Shown in pieces: positions 11,301-21,282 of a DNA stretch of 64,000 nucleotides. The notes under the pieces are model-generated. The model was not told where the DNA came from, made no database searches, and was given only the letters and a program-made list of their open reading frames with translations. How positions within the stretch are numbered: position 1 is the stretch's first letter; the number at the start of each line of letters is the position of its first letter. This stretch comes from a virus. The position numbers were made by a program, and so were the translations under genes. Location of the stretch: IMG/VR virus record IMGVR_UViG_3300029319_000010, positions 1 through 64,000 of that record, one strand, 5' to 3'.

Positions 11301-11795
11301 ATCTGTATGTTCATCATCTAAAACAGCTATATATTTGTTCAGTTCATATTTTTTAGATACATCAGCCGGAGTCATTTTCTTTTTAGATTCTATACCCATT
11401 TCAGCAAGTTCACTAGGGTTTAACTTCATAGACGTTGTATCAGAATAAATAAAAGATTGAGGAGGTAAATTTAAAGGTGTTCCTCCCTCTGAATGTCTTT
11501 TACCAGATATATCATATAATTCAAAATCACCATCATTATTCATATCAGTTAAAGCAGTCTCTCCCCTTTCAGCTTCTAAATTTGCTTCACTTCTATCAAC
11601 AGGCCCTAAAGTAGTATTTACTTTACCAAATGGTGTAGCAGGAATATTAGAAATATCATCATACATCATATTGTCTGTAATCAAACCATAACTAGAATCT
11701 TGTTGTCCTGTTGACCCTCCATGCATAGACTTCTTAACTATTTTTCCATCTACTAGGGCAAAACCTTCTGGTAATTTATTTATTTTTACTTTCAT
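8313..11795 (-). CDS. Large virion protein with conserved N-terminal 'GK-H-x-GG-x-PL' region, 1160 aa
   Basis: Residues about 75-125 contain 'ERGETALTDMNNDGDFELYD' followed by 'ISGKRHSEGGTPLNLPPQSF'. From memory this block recurs in large proteins of Bacteroidota phages. The D-x-N-x-D-G part resembles an EF-hand or dockerin-type calcium loop. Two copies of the Y-Q-D-x-G-like motif occur, near residue 303 ('GGELDKYQTRGEYD') and near residue 540 ('EGGELPKAATGEEL'). Around residue 840-860 a Cys cluster (C-x-C spacing) may bind metal. The C-terminal third is Ala/Gln/Asn-rich and helical. It lies between the 950- and 1195-residue genes, separated by 2 and 59 bases. The likely role is a capsid or tail cargo protein; function unknown. 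Confidence 0.72.
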   Translation of the reverse strand: MKVKINKLPEGFALVDGKIVKKSMHGGSTGQQDSSYGLITDNMMYDDISNIPATPFGKVNTTLGPVDRSEANLEAERGETALTDMNNDGDFELYDISGKRHSEGGTPLNLPPQSFIYSDTTSMKLNPSELAEMGIESKKKMTPADVSKKYELNKYIAVLDDEHTDKISKDTAEYMLQKNKESLSQLAFLQEAKKEFEDGVPLASYPYLQKQGVNPIEFSQEVENITREQAELKAMMQLPIEVREKVMELKAQVQDIQRQIETTEENRVINDPEALAMRDLGADMQNPDMNTKPIANLEEGGELDKYQTRGEYDMPDMFFPIDNTSTSGMNIPNFNVPTQTYDGQPLTSTTPLESSFMKASNDEKTITNQEQISKLTDFNEELKRLNAELAKLANQERDLLLQKNLTSSQQSMDEATVEYWVKYIEDGNPPPAEPNAAYLEAYKQVYQNKIETTIGKEEDELDNALDTQKNYVENNDKALLELFNKLKDKENPYSSDDDKGLTFRDQDDLNYTDKTSPYYVGSAFAAGDTLETMSEGGELPKAATGEELKESLDRNAFPIELEDGTVIANSIELARLANTDPETYQLILRAYKQNYQQVERESTNVTERDIQTIQNNYSGYDDWSSWYTAPEQKDYRDKRYQIYKTYIEDQKTRDSKFLKKNPNFQPLSEEEFHRMYAHHNRVADAFNQKAKDDPLYRDDPNWDSEFRWTKDDTCTADDIRNNRCKNYRGNVWRKGERVGKNWYYNQEYNKLGLVDADGNPINAFTEEEGVHMQAAINSGAILSKMDNQDFSINTKQNIDTDQLDADANASKLSTYIGNDTLFNVESAVTETTDCANAAQIKEECDQKGGTFIPYDPATGEGCTCESPLEELDVPDIDVTTPPDPQFWLQDKMGVANALDAKMSLKKYYPWAPKYNENLIDPVFKDPEREIAAIGEQAVIAADTASAFSGPQRAAAVQAKAQGKAAAQIADAMNRVQNDNVTIANTVAAKNAEIKYKTQLLNNNELKKLYDNTVLTEQNYDNSLRKANAEITKQMQNMYTNAANTYNMNTLYPNFNVMPGTGGFIDIVNPKEFNKDPNYRSSGDATDQYVEFYRNMVLDGIPEDNIPNFNTWNKNFNNQSTNTDSDAVMNSGYDNISRKGRELRLARSGMALNDFLKRTRR

Positions 11796-11797
11796 AA

Positions 11798-14650
11798 TTA
11801 TAATATTTCTATATCTGCTCCTGCAGCAATTAAAGCTTTATATGTATTAATGTCTATCTCTGCTTCTCCCCCTGTTCCAAAAAATGTTCCACCATATAAT
11901 GCTTTACCTTCCTGAGTTTGAGGTGTATATTCTTCATCATCCCTTTGTGATTGTGGGACATATTCTTTTTGCTCTCTTTGTGATTGTGGTATATATTCTG
12001 TAGCATCAGTTTCTACATTACCTTCACTAGTATCTTGATTTGAAATATTAGATAAATTTGCTTGTGTTGTACCACGTTCTATTATAGGTATAGTGTTAGA
12101 TGGCATATTAGGTGTAACTGATGTTACTTTTCTAGGTTGCAAAGTTGTTGAAGGTGGTGCTGCATCAGTTAATACTACCTCATCAAGCATAACACTTTCA
12201 ACTGGAGGTCTTTGACCAGTTAATGTAATCTCATCTAACATAAAAGGAGTAGCTGTTGATCTAGTTGGAGATTGTTCATTAGTAGGTGTAAATATATTTA
12301 TATCTTCTTCCTCTTCTGGTTCTTCTTCTATTTCTTTAAGTCTAAGATTTTTAAAATACTCATCCGCTTCTGCTCTTTCTTCTTTTTTAATATTATAAGC
12401 TTCTCTAGAAACCATTCTATTAAAGTCTCTTTCATTTTCAGCATCTATAGCTTCTTGATCTAAATTAGGATATCTTGATACATTTACTCTATCAGATAAA
12501 GCTAATAAAGATTCTATCATGTCTGCATCATAATTTCCATATACAGTATTCCATGGTCCTCGTCCAGGTAGATCATCTTTATATCCAAATCCTGAACCTA
12601 AAAATTTATATTTTTCTTTCTTCTCATCATCAAAAGATTGGTATCTATTATACTTATCTATATTATAATCAATAGCTGCTGGTCCTCTATAACCTTCTAA
12701 AAATCTATAATACCCTTCAACTACATTAGGATCTAAATTTCCACTGGCTACCTGTCCCTTCATATACCTTGCCATTTCATCATCTACAATAATTCTACCA
12801 AAACCTTCATTAGGTGTTTTTAACCAATCAGGTAATTCAGAAATAGCTGGATTATAACCAACAGTTCTATTCTCATCTTTATAAGCCATAGTATCTAAAT
12901 ACTGATCAGAATAATCATCTCCAAAGGATCTATTATTGCCTACATTGTATTGGTTAAGAACTTGATTTTGTTCATCAGCAGTTAAGTCATCAAAACCAGG
13001 ATATCTATTTGCAACAAACTCTGTCCCTATATCTGCCTGTGGTAATTCTACACCATATCTACCAAGCCTACTAATAACTTTGTCATCAGGTCTAAATATA
13101 CCTGTATTTGGATCATAATCACCTTTAGAGCCTGAAAGATCTGCATCTGTAGGCATAAACACATTATCTGATAAATAACCCAGTCCCATTCGTCTTCTTC
13201 TTTTTCTCTCTTGTCTTTGTCTTAAATATCTAGTTATAGGTTTTGCTATGTTTACTGCAGTTGTACCTATCTTGTCAAGTGTATTAAGAACCTTTTCTCC
13301 AAAGCCGCTTCTATTTGCTCTTCTAATAGCTCTTTTATCTTCTCTAGTCATTCTATCAAAATCCGCATCACCTTCTTCAGTACCTACAGTATATAATGCA
13401 TCACCATCTCTTTCTAATTCTATATCATCTGTTGTTCCATCAAACATATCATCTTCTGGATCTTCTTCTTCTGGCGGTGTATAGTATTCTATTTCTTCTT
13501 CTTCTTCCGGCTCCTCTTCTATTATAAATAACCCCTCATCATCTAAGTCTTCTGGATTAGCATTTTCAAAAGGATCATCATATATATCTTCATCTATTTC
13601 TAAATCTACATCTTCAAAAACATCATCAACTTCATCACCATCTTGATACATAGATAGTCCGCCTCCAAATCTTTCTTCAAGTAGCTCATCATCATCATAG
13701 CTAGAAAAATCTGATTCTATTCCTGCATTTTCAGCTACAATATCAAATCTAGGATTACCATAAAAAGCAGCCATATCATAGGGTGCTGGTGGTTGTAATT
13801 CAAAATCTGTATCTACTGGAAATCTAAAATTAGAATCTAATGGAGCGCTTTCTATTTCTATAGGTTCTGTAATACCTTTAAGGGAGATAGGAAACTCTTG
13901 CATCTCTCCATCAACTTCTTTAAAATAAGAAATAGGTGTTCCGTCTTCATCATAATTTATATATTGAGCATCTGGATATTCAAACATCTCTAATCTATCA
14001 CCCAACTTCATTGTTTGTCTTTTCTTTTTAAAATCACGTTTTCCTGTTTTTCTATATTCTTCTAAATCTACTTTTTCTTTTTGATATAGTTCAGGATACA
14101 TTTCAGCTCTGTAATCTAACTCTCTTTGTATTAGCCACTCATCATACTCATCTGGAGTTTGAAAAAATTTAGTAGGGCTGTTAGGATACTTTTCTTGTAA
14201 TTCTGCGTTTATAATAAACTTACCTGTTGGATCAACTGGATAAGGAGGTCTTTGCTTAGATAAATCTTTTTCTTTCCAATATTGAACAGAGTCATATATA
14301 GCACCAGCAAGATCTAAAAAAGGATTATCACCCATTCCTAAATAATAAGGGTTACCCATTGATTTAATTAAATTAAGATTTTGTTGATTTATTATAGGTC
14401 CTTGATTAAGTAACTCTTCTTCATCTCTTATTGTTTGATTAAAATTAACAGAGTCTATATCTTGATCAGGATTATTTCTATTAAATTGTACACTGCTAAT
14501 ATCAAAGTCATTAGAGTATTGTTCATAAGCCTCTTGTGCTTTTGCAATATCACTTTCACATAGCCCACCTCCTTTTTGTGTGCACCATTGATCAAAAGTT
14601 AATTTAACTTCCCCTTGATCTTGATATGTTTTTAAATAATTTTTATACAT
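11798..14650 (-). CDS. Acidic, repeat-containing virion protein, 950 aa
   Basis: The protein opens with 'YLKTYQDQGEV', and a second related motif ('GGGLSMYQDGDEV') lies near residue 330. Residues about 335-410 are extremely acidic, with runs of Glu and Asp; residues about 465-500 are a basic patch ('RQRQERKRRRRMG'). Near residues 805-835 there is a doubled unit 'MLDEITLTGQRPP' / 'MLDEVVLTDAAPP'. Near 890-930 there are three copies of an EY-x-PQ-[ST]-Q unit. Such short repeats suggest flexible linkers or binding tails. A strong copy of the promoter-like element lies upstream at 14675-14686. No enzymatic domain is visible. By position it is an internal or tail-associated virion protein. Confidence 0.7.
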   Translation of the reverse strand: MYKNYLKTYQDQGEVKLTFDQWCTQKGGGLCESDIAKAQEAYEQYSNDFDISSVQFNRNNPDQDIDSVNFNQTIRDEEELLNQGPIINQQNLNLIKSMGNPYYLGMGDNPFLDLAGAIYDSVQYWKEKDLSKQRPPYPVDPTGKFIINAELQEKYPNSPTKFFQTPDEYDEWLIQRELDYRAEMYPELYQKEKVDLEEYRKTGKRDFKKKRQTMKLGDRLEMFEYPDAQYINYDEDGTPISYFKEVDGEMQEFPISLKGITEPIEIESAPLDSNFRFPVDTDFELQPPAPYDMAAFYGNPRFDIVAENAGIESDFSSYDDDELLEERFGGGLSMYQDGDEVDDVFEDVDLEIDEDIYDDPFENANPEDLDDEGLFIIEEEPEEEEEIEYYTPPEEEDPEDDMFDGTTDDIELERDGDALYTVGTEEGDADFDRMTREDKRAIRRANRSGFGEKVLNTLDKIGTTAVNIAKPITRYLRQRQERKRRRRMGLGYLSDNVFMPTDADLSGSKGDYDPNTGIFRPDDKVISRLGRYGVELPQADIGTEFVANRYPGFDDLTADEQNQVLNQYNVGNNRSFGDDYSDQYLDTMAYKDENRTVGYNPAISELPDWLKTPNEGFGRIIVDDEMARYMKGQVASGNLDPNVVEGYYRFLEGYRGPAAIDYNIDKYNRYQSFDDEKKEKYKFLGSGFGYKDDLPGRGPWNTVYGNYDADMIESLLALSDRVNVSRYPNLDQEAIDAENERDFNRMVSREAYNIKKEERAEADEYFKNLRLKEIEEEPEEEEDINIFTPTNEQSPTRSTATPFMLDEITLTGQRPPVESVMLDEVVLTDAAPPSTTLQPRKVTSVTPNMPSNTIPIIERGTTQANLSNISNQDTSEGNVETDATEYIPQSQREQKEYVPQSQRDDEEYTPQTQEGKALYGGTFFGTGGEAEIDINTYKALIAAGADIEIL

Positions 14651-14674
14651 GTTGAAATACGCAGTTTACTATAA

Positions 14675-14686
14675 TAATATACTAAA
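14675..14686 (-). promoter_or_regulatory. Candidate late promoter element (14675-14686)
   Basis: Minus strand TTTAGTATATTA followed by TTATAG, upstream of the 950-residue gene and 25 bases before its ATG. Well-matched copy of the recurring motif. Confidence 0.42.
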
Positions 14687-14706
14687 TAATATTGACAATC
14701 ACTAAA

Positions 14707-17700
14707 TTATATTCTTGCTAATGATTGTAAGTAGCTTAACACATTACCACCTGTTTTTTTTGTTTGCAGATGATACATCTTATTTAGCTTTTTAAAAATT
14801 TGATTTGCCCTGTTTTGTTTTGGTCCATTATCAAAAGAACCTTTTATATAATCTTCATAAAATTTTATTTGTTGATTTAAATTTAAATTTAACTGTCCTC
14901 CCTTTTTATAGTTAACATCATCTAAATTATATTCAAAATTAAATCTAATACCTTTTAAATTTAATTTTTTATTAGGTTTATTAGCTAATCCTAATTTATA
15001 TAATTCTTTTAAAACTGTAGGTGATATTTTTTCACCTTCTAAATTTTTCTTATAGTCTTTAAATAATCTACTATACTTTCTTACTGAACCACCTTTTCTT
15101 CTATAAGCATTTATATATTTTTGAACACTTTTTTTACCCTCTAATGTTTTTACTTTATCTTCAAATTTATCATCATTACGTAAAACTAACATGTTTACAT
15201 AATCCCTAGTTTCTTTAGGTAAATCATTAACCCAAGACATATCATCACTATAGATATCTACACCCGCATTTTTCTTTTCATTTAAAAAGTTGTTAAGTTT
15301 AGTAGAACCCCAATTATATGCTGCTAATGTTTTAGCTAGTCTTACATTTTGATCTTGATTACCTTTATTAATCCATGGTCTATTATATAAATCATTCATA
15401 TACCACTTTTGAACAGCCATAGCATCTCTATAATCTGTTAAATCTACATCTTTGTCTCCTGTAGCATTTATATAATCTGTTAAAGTATCTGGCATTATTT
15501 GTGTTAAACCTTTAGCTCCTGCAGGAGAAATAGCATTAGGATCTAATGCAGACTCTGCCATAGCTTGTAATAATAATATATCTTTTCCAACTTCTGTTGA
15601 GTCATCTCTATCTATACCAACTGGTAAACCATCATCATCTCCATCTTTAAATGTATCTTGTAATGTTATTGGTCCGTATGATTCACCTCCATCATCATAT
15701 CTTGGACCACCAGATTGCTGATCTAAAATAAAAGGACTGGCTATAGCAGGAGGTATAATTGCAGGTAACCTATTTAATTGTTGAGATAAAAAATTTATAT
15801 TGCTTGGATCCTTTGACATAAACTGTGGTATCCTAGGCATATAAGGAGGATTTCCTGTAACACTTGTTATATTAGGAGCTCCAGGGGTAGGAACATCAAT
15901 TGCATTTAAATACTTGGTAAGAATACTGGGTGTTATCTCATCATAAGTATTTTTAATAAATCCTCTTTGTAACATATCCCCTCTTAATTCAGCTAAGTAT
16001 GGCATGCCTTCTCCACTTGTTCCTATAGGGTTAGTTGAACTTATTCTTGTTGATGATAAATTTTTAGGATTAGGTTCTAACATCCTTGCAAAATAATTAT
16101 ATTGTTTTTCATTTCCACCAACTTTACCTAAGTTTCTTAACACATAATCTATTTGACGAGAACTCAAGTCATTTATATCCGTGTTATATAACGTCCTATC
16201 CATATTACTTGCTGGACCTGCTTTATAATTATAATTAGTTTTTAAACCTTTTTGTATAGCTCTATCTATATCTGTATTGTATACGGAAAATTTACCGGTA
16301 TATTCTGGATATATATCACTTAAATCTTTTTTAAGTTTTGTAGTAAGTGACTGTCTAATACTAGGATTATCAAAGTGTTTAGGATGTATTTTTCCTATAT
16401 TATATGGTAAATATTTAGTAATTCCTGCTCCAATAAAATGACCTATTTCATGGTCTGTAACAGGTATATTAGCTGTACTATGATAAGGTAAATTTTTATG
16501 TAAATATACTCTTGGTAAACCTGCTTGTATTGCACCAGGATTATTGCTTCTAAAAGGAGCATTAAAACCAAATGATCCATAGTCATCAGTCATATTTACT
16601 ACTCTCATTTGTGATGCATCAACTATCATGTCATCTATTACACCATTTACCAAACGTTCATATTGATTTACTTTACCCGCCTCAGTAACAGGTCTTTTAG
16701 TAAATAATTTACCAGGCCCTATAATTTCTTCATCAATTAAACCCCTCATTCTTAATCTAAATTCAGGTGTTAACATTCTTTGTTGTAAGTCAGTAACTCT
16801 TGAATTTGCTAGTTGTGAATAGTTATAACCCTGTTCCATATTTTCTCGCATCAACATCACTTCTTCTGCAGTAAATTCTTTACCAGATGGCCCTCCTTTA
16901 AGAACGCCTGGAGAGGTTGATGGTGTTGGATTTGTATTTTTTAATAAAGGAGAATACTTAAATTTATTAGCCATGTGTGCTACTTCAAGACCACCAAAAG
17001 TAATACCAAGTAAATCTAAACCTACATTAACTCCTGTACGTAATGAAGGATCTTCAACAAAATCTTTAACATCTCCAGGTAAACTATATCCACCGTATAA
17101 ACCACCTGCTATATTTATTCCACCTCCTACTGTTGTACCTGTATAAGGTATTGGTGTATTTAATAATGCACCAGTAGCTTGAATAATTGATGGTCCTGCT
17201 ACACCCGCTGTTGTTAAAACAGGTATAGCTTGAATACCATAATCTATTGCTTTAGTTGTTGCTTGTAATCCTTCAATACTACCATACAATGGATCTACTA
17301 CTGCATTAAAAACAGGATTTGTTAATTCTTGTCTTCTAAGATATGGTGTATTATAATTAGAACGTTCCCATTCAATACCCATAAAGTCTGTATCTTTACC
17401 AGTTTTATCTCTTAAATAGTCAGCATACTCAAGAACTGGATCCTTATCTATAAGCTCAACTGGATCTAATTCATAAAGTTGGTTATATAAATATCTATGA
17501 TCTCTTGATCCATAATCTGTGCTAATCATAGGAACTCCCTCTTCATTATAATAAGTTATAGGAAATTCTTTTTTACCTACTTTTACTACACCATCATCTT
17601 CAATAAATTGTCCTTGTGAATTAAACTGTCCTTTATCTTGATATGATGGTAGTTCTGCACCATATTTAGCATAAGTAACATTACCATCACCTTCATCCAT

Positions 17701-20700
17701 TGCAATCTCATTTAGATACTTAAATACATTTTCTTTAGTGTCATTTAATTTATTTTCATAATGATCATATAAATCATTTACTACCTTATCTTTTAAATCA
17801 ATATAATTTTGCTCAAAGTTTTTTAAATATTGTAATTCTTCTTCTGTAAGTTCTTGTCTATTAAATTGCCAATCATCTGGTTTATCTCCATAGTACTCAC
17901 TATTCTCTTTATGAAATCTAGAGTTCTTTTTAAGTATATCATTTATTTTTTTATGAGTTTCTTCTGTAAAAAAATTATTAAACTGTTTATTTATTTTTTC
18001 TTGTTGTTCTCTACTTGCATCTTTATATCCAGGTATATCCATTTCAAATGTCTCACGGAGTTTGTAGTTATCTGGATCATATTTACTTGAAAAATATCTA
18101 TGATTTTTACTAGCAAATAAACCCTCAAAACGGTCATCTCCAATCAAATCTATAGGTTTTTTATCTCTTACACTTCCATAATACTCTACATCTCTTGGAA
18201 ATAAAGGTTTACCTCCTATATTTTGTAATATACGTTTGCTTCTACCTGTAAAAGGAACTGTTATCCCTGAGATCTGGTCAAAATTACCTTCTTCATTATA
18301 GTAGCCATCTTCCCCATACCATGTTGCACCTGTTTCTAAATCATCTAAGGTAAACTTATCACTCAAAAAATCTTTTACATTTTTATTTTCAAATCTTTCC
18401 CTTCTTTTATATGTTCTTCTTTTATCCCCCTCTCTATCTAAATGTTCAGGTACTTGATATTTACTATCTATTTGTTTTAATATATTTTGACTTTCTAATA
18501 ATTGATTTCTAGGAGATATCTCATCACCAGAAAAGAAATCACTTTTATCAAAATCAGTGCCTTCTCCTTGAGGAAATTCTAAATTTACATAACCTTGATT
18601 TGCCCAAGGAGTATAATCTTCTAAAATTCCTGTTGGATTTAATATACCTAAATCATCTAAATATGTAGCTCCTTCATTTTGTACTCCTACTAAACGTAGT
18701 GGATCTTTTTCATAACTTATAAACCCTCCTGCACCTGTACCTGGATGAGCTAAAAAGTCTGGGTTATCTAAATTCTTTATAAGTTTTTTATAATTTTTTT
18801 CTGTAAAAGGTCCTTCATTAGGATCCCATATATTAAAATCTTTTAATGCTTTTTCAAACATAACTTTACCAGCTCCTATTTCTCCTATGTCTGATATATG
18901 AGGTAATTGTTCTTCAATAAAATTTTGATCATATTTACCTTGTTGATCAAATATATTTTTATAAAAATCTATTTCATTAGTTGGTGTTGTATATCCTTCT
19001 ACACCTCTCCATAATGGAGAGTGTGGACTATTATATAAATGACTTACCTCATGCTCTTTTATTATATCTGCATATGGATGTATTCCATCTTCACCATAGA
19101 GATATGAAAAAGATTCTGGCCCACCAGGAGCATAAAATCTTGCTAAAGCTTCAAACTCTCTTGGCCCTAATAAAGCTAAATCCTTAAAATCATATTCTCC
19201 AGTATCCTCATTTAATTCATATTCTACATGACCGCGGCTTTGATTTATTATATTTTTTAATAAATCAGGGTTCATCCTTGACAGATTATTTATACCTTCT
19301 TCTGTATAAAAATCATATGCATTTTCATCATTTACTGGTAAGTCATAATTAATAGGAGTTGCTATATCTGGAACTTGGCTTGTATATTCAATTTGTTCTG
19401 CAATTCTTCTATTCCATTCGTCTTCAGTCATATCATTCCCAGTAACATTTTTATATTGTTTAAAATATCTATCTTTAAATGCAGGAGAATTATATTTTTC
19501 AATTAAATTTTCTTTTTGTTTTGATATATCATAAAAATCATAATCAGGATAATATGTTTGTGTACGTTTAGGTTCAATTAATTCAACTTCCTCTAAATCT
19601 GTTACTTCACCTTGATCTTGATATGTTGGTAGTTCTTGAATAGAACCTCCATCTACCTTTTTCAAATATTTACTTAACCCTTTACTACCATAGTAAGCAC
19701 CTTTTAAAAGTTTAGGGATACCACCCATAAAACCTAAAGGAGCAGTTCCTCCCATAGGTGTAATATCACCATAATCTACACCTAGCATTAAATCACCATC
19801 TTCATTTCTTACATAACCTGCAATTCTTTCTGATTCAGATTTTTGTTCATCAGTAAGTTCCATGTTTGCACTAAATGCAGAAAAGTCTTCTTCATCTATC
19901 TCACCATCTGAATCTAATTCTTCACCAGTTTCAGCTATTGGTAATAGTTTTATTTTATGGGGATCATCAGGAACATTAGCTGGAGCTTTATACTTTTTAA
20001 GTTGTTCCATTTCCTCATCAACCTTTTTATTTGATCTACTGCCTATTTCACTTATAGGTGCACCTAAAATATTTGTTTCTATTATAGGTCTAATGTCTGG
20101 ACCAGCATGTGCACCTTCTTCCATTGTACCATGTGTATGATATAAAGCATCTTGATCACCTCCTGCTTCTATATAGTCCTTAGCATAATCTTTTAAATAG
20201 GCAGCTCTACCTCTTTCATTATGTTGAAATGTATGAGTGGCTTCATTTATAAAATCTAATAATAATTGATAATCACTACGCACTAAAGGTTCACCAGTTT
20301 CAGGATGTGTATTTTTAAGCATTATTGTAGGACGCTGTCCTAATGACCAATTATCAAAATAGTCTCTAGTACCCTCATATATATGTACTGCAGGACTATT
20401 TAATCTTGTATATTCATTTATAAAATTTTGTTTTATTTCATCAGTGAGTCTTCTATCATCTGAATTCATAATTCTATCTATAAATTGTTGTGTTTGCTCA
20501 TCATGTTTAGCTTCTCCTTTCTTTTCATTAAGATATCTTTCTCCCCGCCATATAAACATTTCTGAATCAGCATGATTTTTTTGAGCATTAGAAAATGCCT
20601 CATTTAAATTACCTCCCTCTACAGTTGGATACATTTTAGGAATTCCAAATTTATTAAAGTCACCTGAATAATTATAAGGATTTGTCCAAGCTGGCATAGC

Positions 20701-21282
20701 TGTATCCCAACTAGAATATACAGCATCAGCCGTGCCCTTTAAAAAATCTATAATACTAGTTTCGGTTCCATCCTGTGCTTCTTCTAATTCTTGTTGATCC
20801 TTTGTGCTATAAAATTTTTCATCTTGTTTATCATTAACCGGGTTAGTTCTTTTTCTTTCTAGTTGATAATCTCTAGCTGCTTGTACAATTTCTATTGGGT
20901 ATGCTTGAGGACTTGATAGTACTATCTGTAAAGCTTCTTGTACATCCATACCTTGTGATTCTGCAAACTTTTCAAATGGATGATTATCATATGCAGTATC
21001 CATAGTACCTCCTACTTGTGCTAATGGTATTTCTATAACTATATCTCCAGGAAATTGATAATTAAGATCAGGCATCATAATCTCACTATTACCAAAATTA
21101 TCTGTGCCCATAACAGGAAATGGAACGCCCTCCATAGTAATATTACTTGACTCAATAATATTAAAGTCATTATTAAAATCAGGACTACCTTCTTTATATC
21201 CTTCTACAGATATAGAGCCTTTTGAAGTTACCTCATTAGGTCCTCCTGGTAAACCACGTCTGTTATTAAATTTTATATTCAT
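14707..21282 (-). CDS. Giant virion protein with lytic transglycosylase and metallopeptidase-like modules, 2191 aa
   Basis: Near residues 1895-2000 is a soluble lytic transglycosylase domain: the Glu in 'AMAESALDPNAISPAGAKGL' is the catalytic acid, followed by 'TQIMPDTL'. Lytic transglycosylases cut peptidoglycan between MurNAc and GlcNAc, here presumably during DNA entry. Two HExxH motifs, 'KEHEVSHLYN' (about 743) and 'TDHEIGHFIGAG' (about 1609), suggest zinc metallopeptidase folds; a third region near 347 ('NEATHTFQHNERG') looks like a degenerate relative. Residues about 1350-1400 are Gly-rich and hydrophobic. An Asp/Gly-rich calcium-like stretch precedes the transglycosylase domain. Y-Q-D-x-G motifs occur near residues 552 and 1214. 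It overlaps the hub gene stop by one base. The likely role is a multidomain ejected protein that opens the cell wall. Confidence 0.85.
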   Translation of the reverse strand: MNIKFNNRRGLPGGPNEVTSKGSISVEGYKEGSPDFNNDFNIIESSNITMEGVPFPVMGTDNFGNSEIMMPDLNYQFPGDIVIEIPLAQVGGTMDTAYDNHPFEKFAESQGMDVQEALQIVLSSPQAYPIEIVQAARDYQLERKRTNPVNDKQDEKFYSTKDQQELEEAQDGTETSIIDFLKGTADAVYSSWDTAMPAWTNPYNYSGDFNKFGIPKMYPTVEGGNLNEAFSNAQKNHADSEMFIWRGERYLNEKKGEAKHDEQTQQFIDRIMNSDDRRLTDEIKQNFINEYTRLNSPAVHIYEGTRDYFDNWSLGQRPTIMLKNTHPETGEPLVRSDYQLLLDFINEATHTFQHNERGRAAYLKDYAKDYIEAGGDQDALYHTHGTMEEGAHAGPDIRPIIETNILGAPISEIGSRSNKKVDEEMEQLKKYKAPANVPDDPHKIKLLPIAETGEELDSDGEIDEEDFSAFSANMELTDEQKSESERIAGYVRNEDGDLMLGVDYGDITPMGGTAPLGFMGGIPKLLKGAYYGSKGLSKYLKKVDGGSIQELPTYQDQGEVTDLEEVELIEPKRTQTYYPDYDFYDISKQKENLIEKYNSPAFKDRYFKQYKNVTGNDMTEDEWNRRIAEQIEYTSQVPDIATPINYDLPVNDENAYDFYTEEGINNLSRMNPDLLKNIINQSRGHVEYELNEDTGEYDFKDLALLGPREFEALARFYAPGGPESFSYLYGEDGIHPYADIIKEHEVSHLYNSPHSPLWRGVEGYTTPTNEIDFYKNIFDQQGKYDQNFIEEQLPHISDIGEIGAGKVMFEKALKDFNIWDPNEGPFTEKNYKKLIKNLDNPDFLAHPGTGAGGFISYEKDPLRLVGVQNEGATYLDDLGILNPTGILEDYTPWANQGYVNLEFPQGEGTDFDKSDFFSGDEISPRNQLLESQNILKQIDSKYQVPEHLDREGDKRRTYKRRERFENKNVKDFLSDKFTLDDLETGATWYGEDGYYNEEGNFDQISGITVPFTGRSKRILQNIGGKPLFPRDVEYYGSVRDKKPIDLIGDDRFEGLFASKNHRYFSSKYDPDNYKLRETFEMDIPGYKDASREQQEKINKQFNNFFTEETHKKINDILKKNSRFHKENSEYYGDKPDDWQFNRQELTEEELQYLKNFEQNYIDLKDKVVNDLYDHYENKLNDTKENVFKYLNEIAMDEGDGNVTYAKYGAELPSYQDKGQFNSQGQFIEDDGVVKVGKKEFPITYYNEEGVPMISTDYGSRDHRYLYNQLYELDPVELIDKDPVLEYADYLRDKTGKDTDFMGIEWERSNYNTPYLRRQELTNPVFNAVVDPLYGSIEGLQATTKAIDYGIQAIPVLTTAGVAGPSIIQATGALLNTPIPYTGTTVGGGINIAGGLYGGYSLPGDVKDFVEDPSLRTGVNVGLDLLGITFGGLEVAHMANKFKYSPLLKNTNPTPSTSPGVLKGGPSGKEFTAEEVMLMRENMEQGYNYSQLANSRVTDLQQRMLTPEFRLRMRGLIDEEIIGPGKLFTKRPVTEAGKVNQYERLVNGVIDDMIVDASQMRVVNMTDDYGSFGFNAPFRSNNPGAIQAGLPRVYLHKNLPYHSTANIPVTDHEIGHFIGAGITKYLPYNIGKIHPKHFDNPSIRQSLTTKLKKDLSDIYPEYTGKFSVYNTDIDRAIQKGLKTNYNYKAGPASNMDRTLYNTDINDLSSRQIDYVLRNLGKVGGNEKQYNYFARMLEPNPKNLSSTRISSTNPIGTSGEGMPYLAELRGDMLQRGFIKNTYDEITPSILTKYLNAIDVPTPGAPNITSVTGNPPYMPRIPQFMSKDPSNINFLSQQLNRLPAIIPPAIASPFILDQQSGGPRYDDGGESYGPITLQDTFKDGDDDGLPVGIDRDDSTEVGKDILLLQAMAESALDPNAISPAGAKGLTQIMPDTLTDYINATGDKDVDLTDYRDAMAVQKWYMNDLYNRPWINKGNQDQNVRLAKTLAAYNWGSTKLNNFLNEKKNAGVDIYSDDMSWVNDLPKETRDYVNMLVLRNDDKFEDKVKTLEGKKSVQKYINAYRRKGGSVRKYSRLFKDYKKNLEGEKISPTVLKELYKLGLANKPNKKLNLKGIRFNFEYNLDDVNYKKGGQLNLNLNQQIKFYEDYIKGSFDNGPKQNRANQIFKKLNKMYHLQTKKTGGNVLSYLQSLARI

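Noticed and set aside
13248-13484. Plus-strand reading frame with a Ser/Val-rich product
   Set aside because: It lies wholly inside the acidic part of the 950-aa gene and reflects its codon bias. Similar opposite-strand frames in other long genes (for example 45695-46156) were rejected for the same reason.
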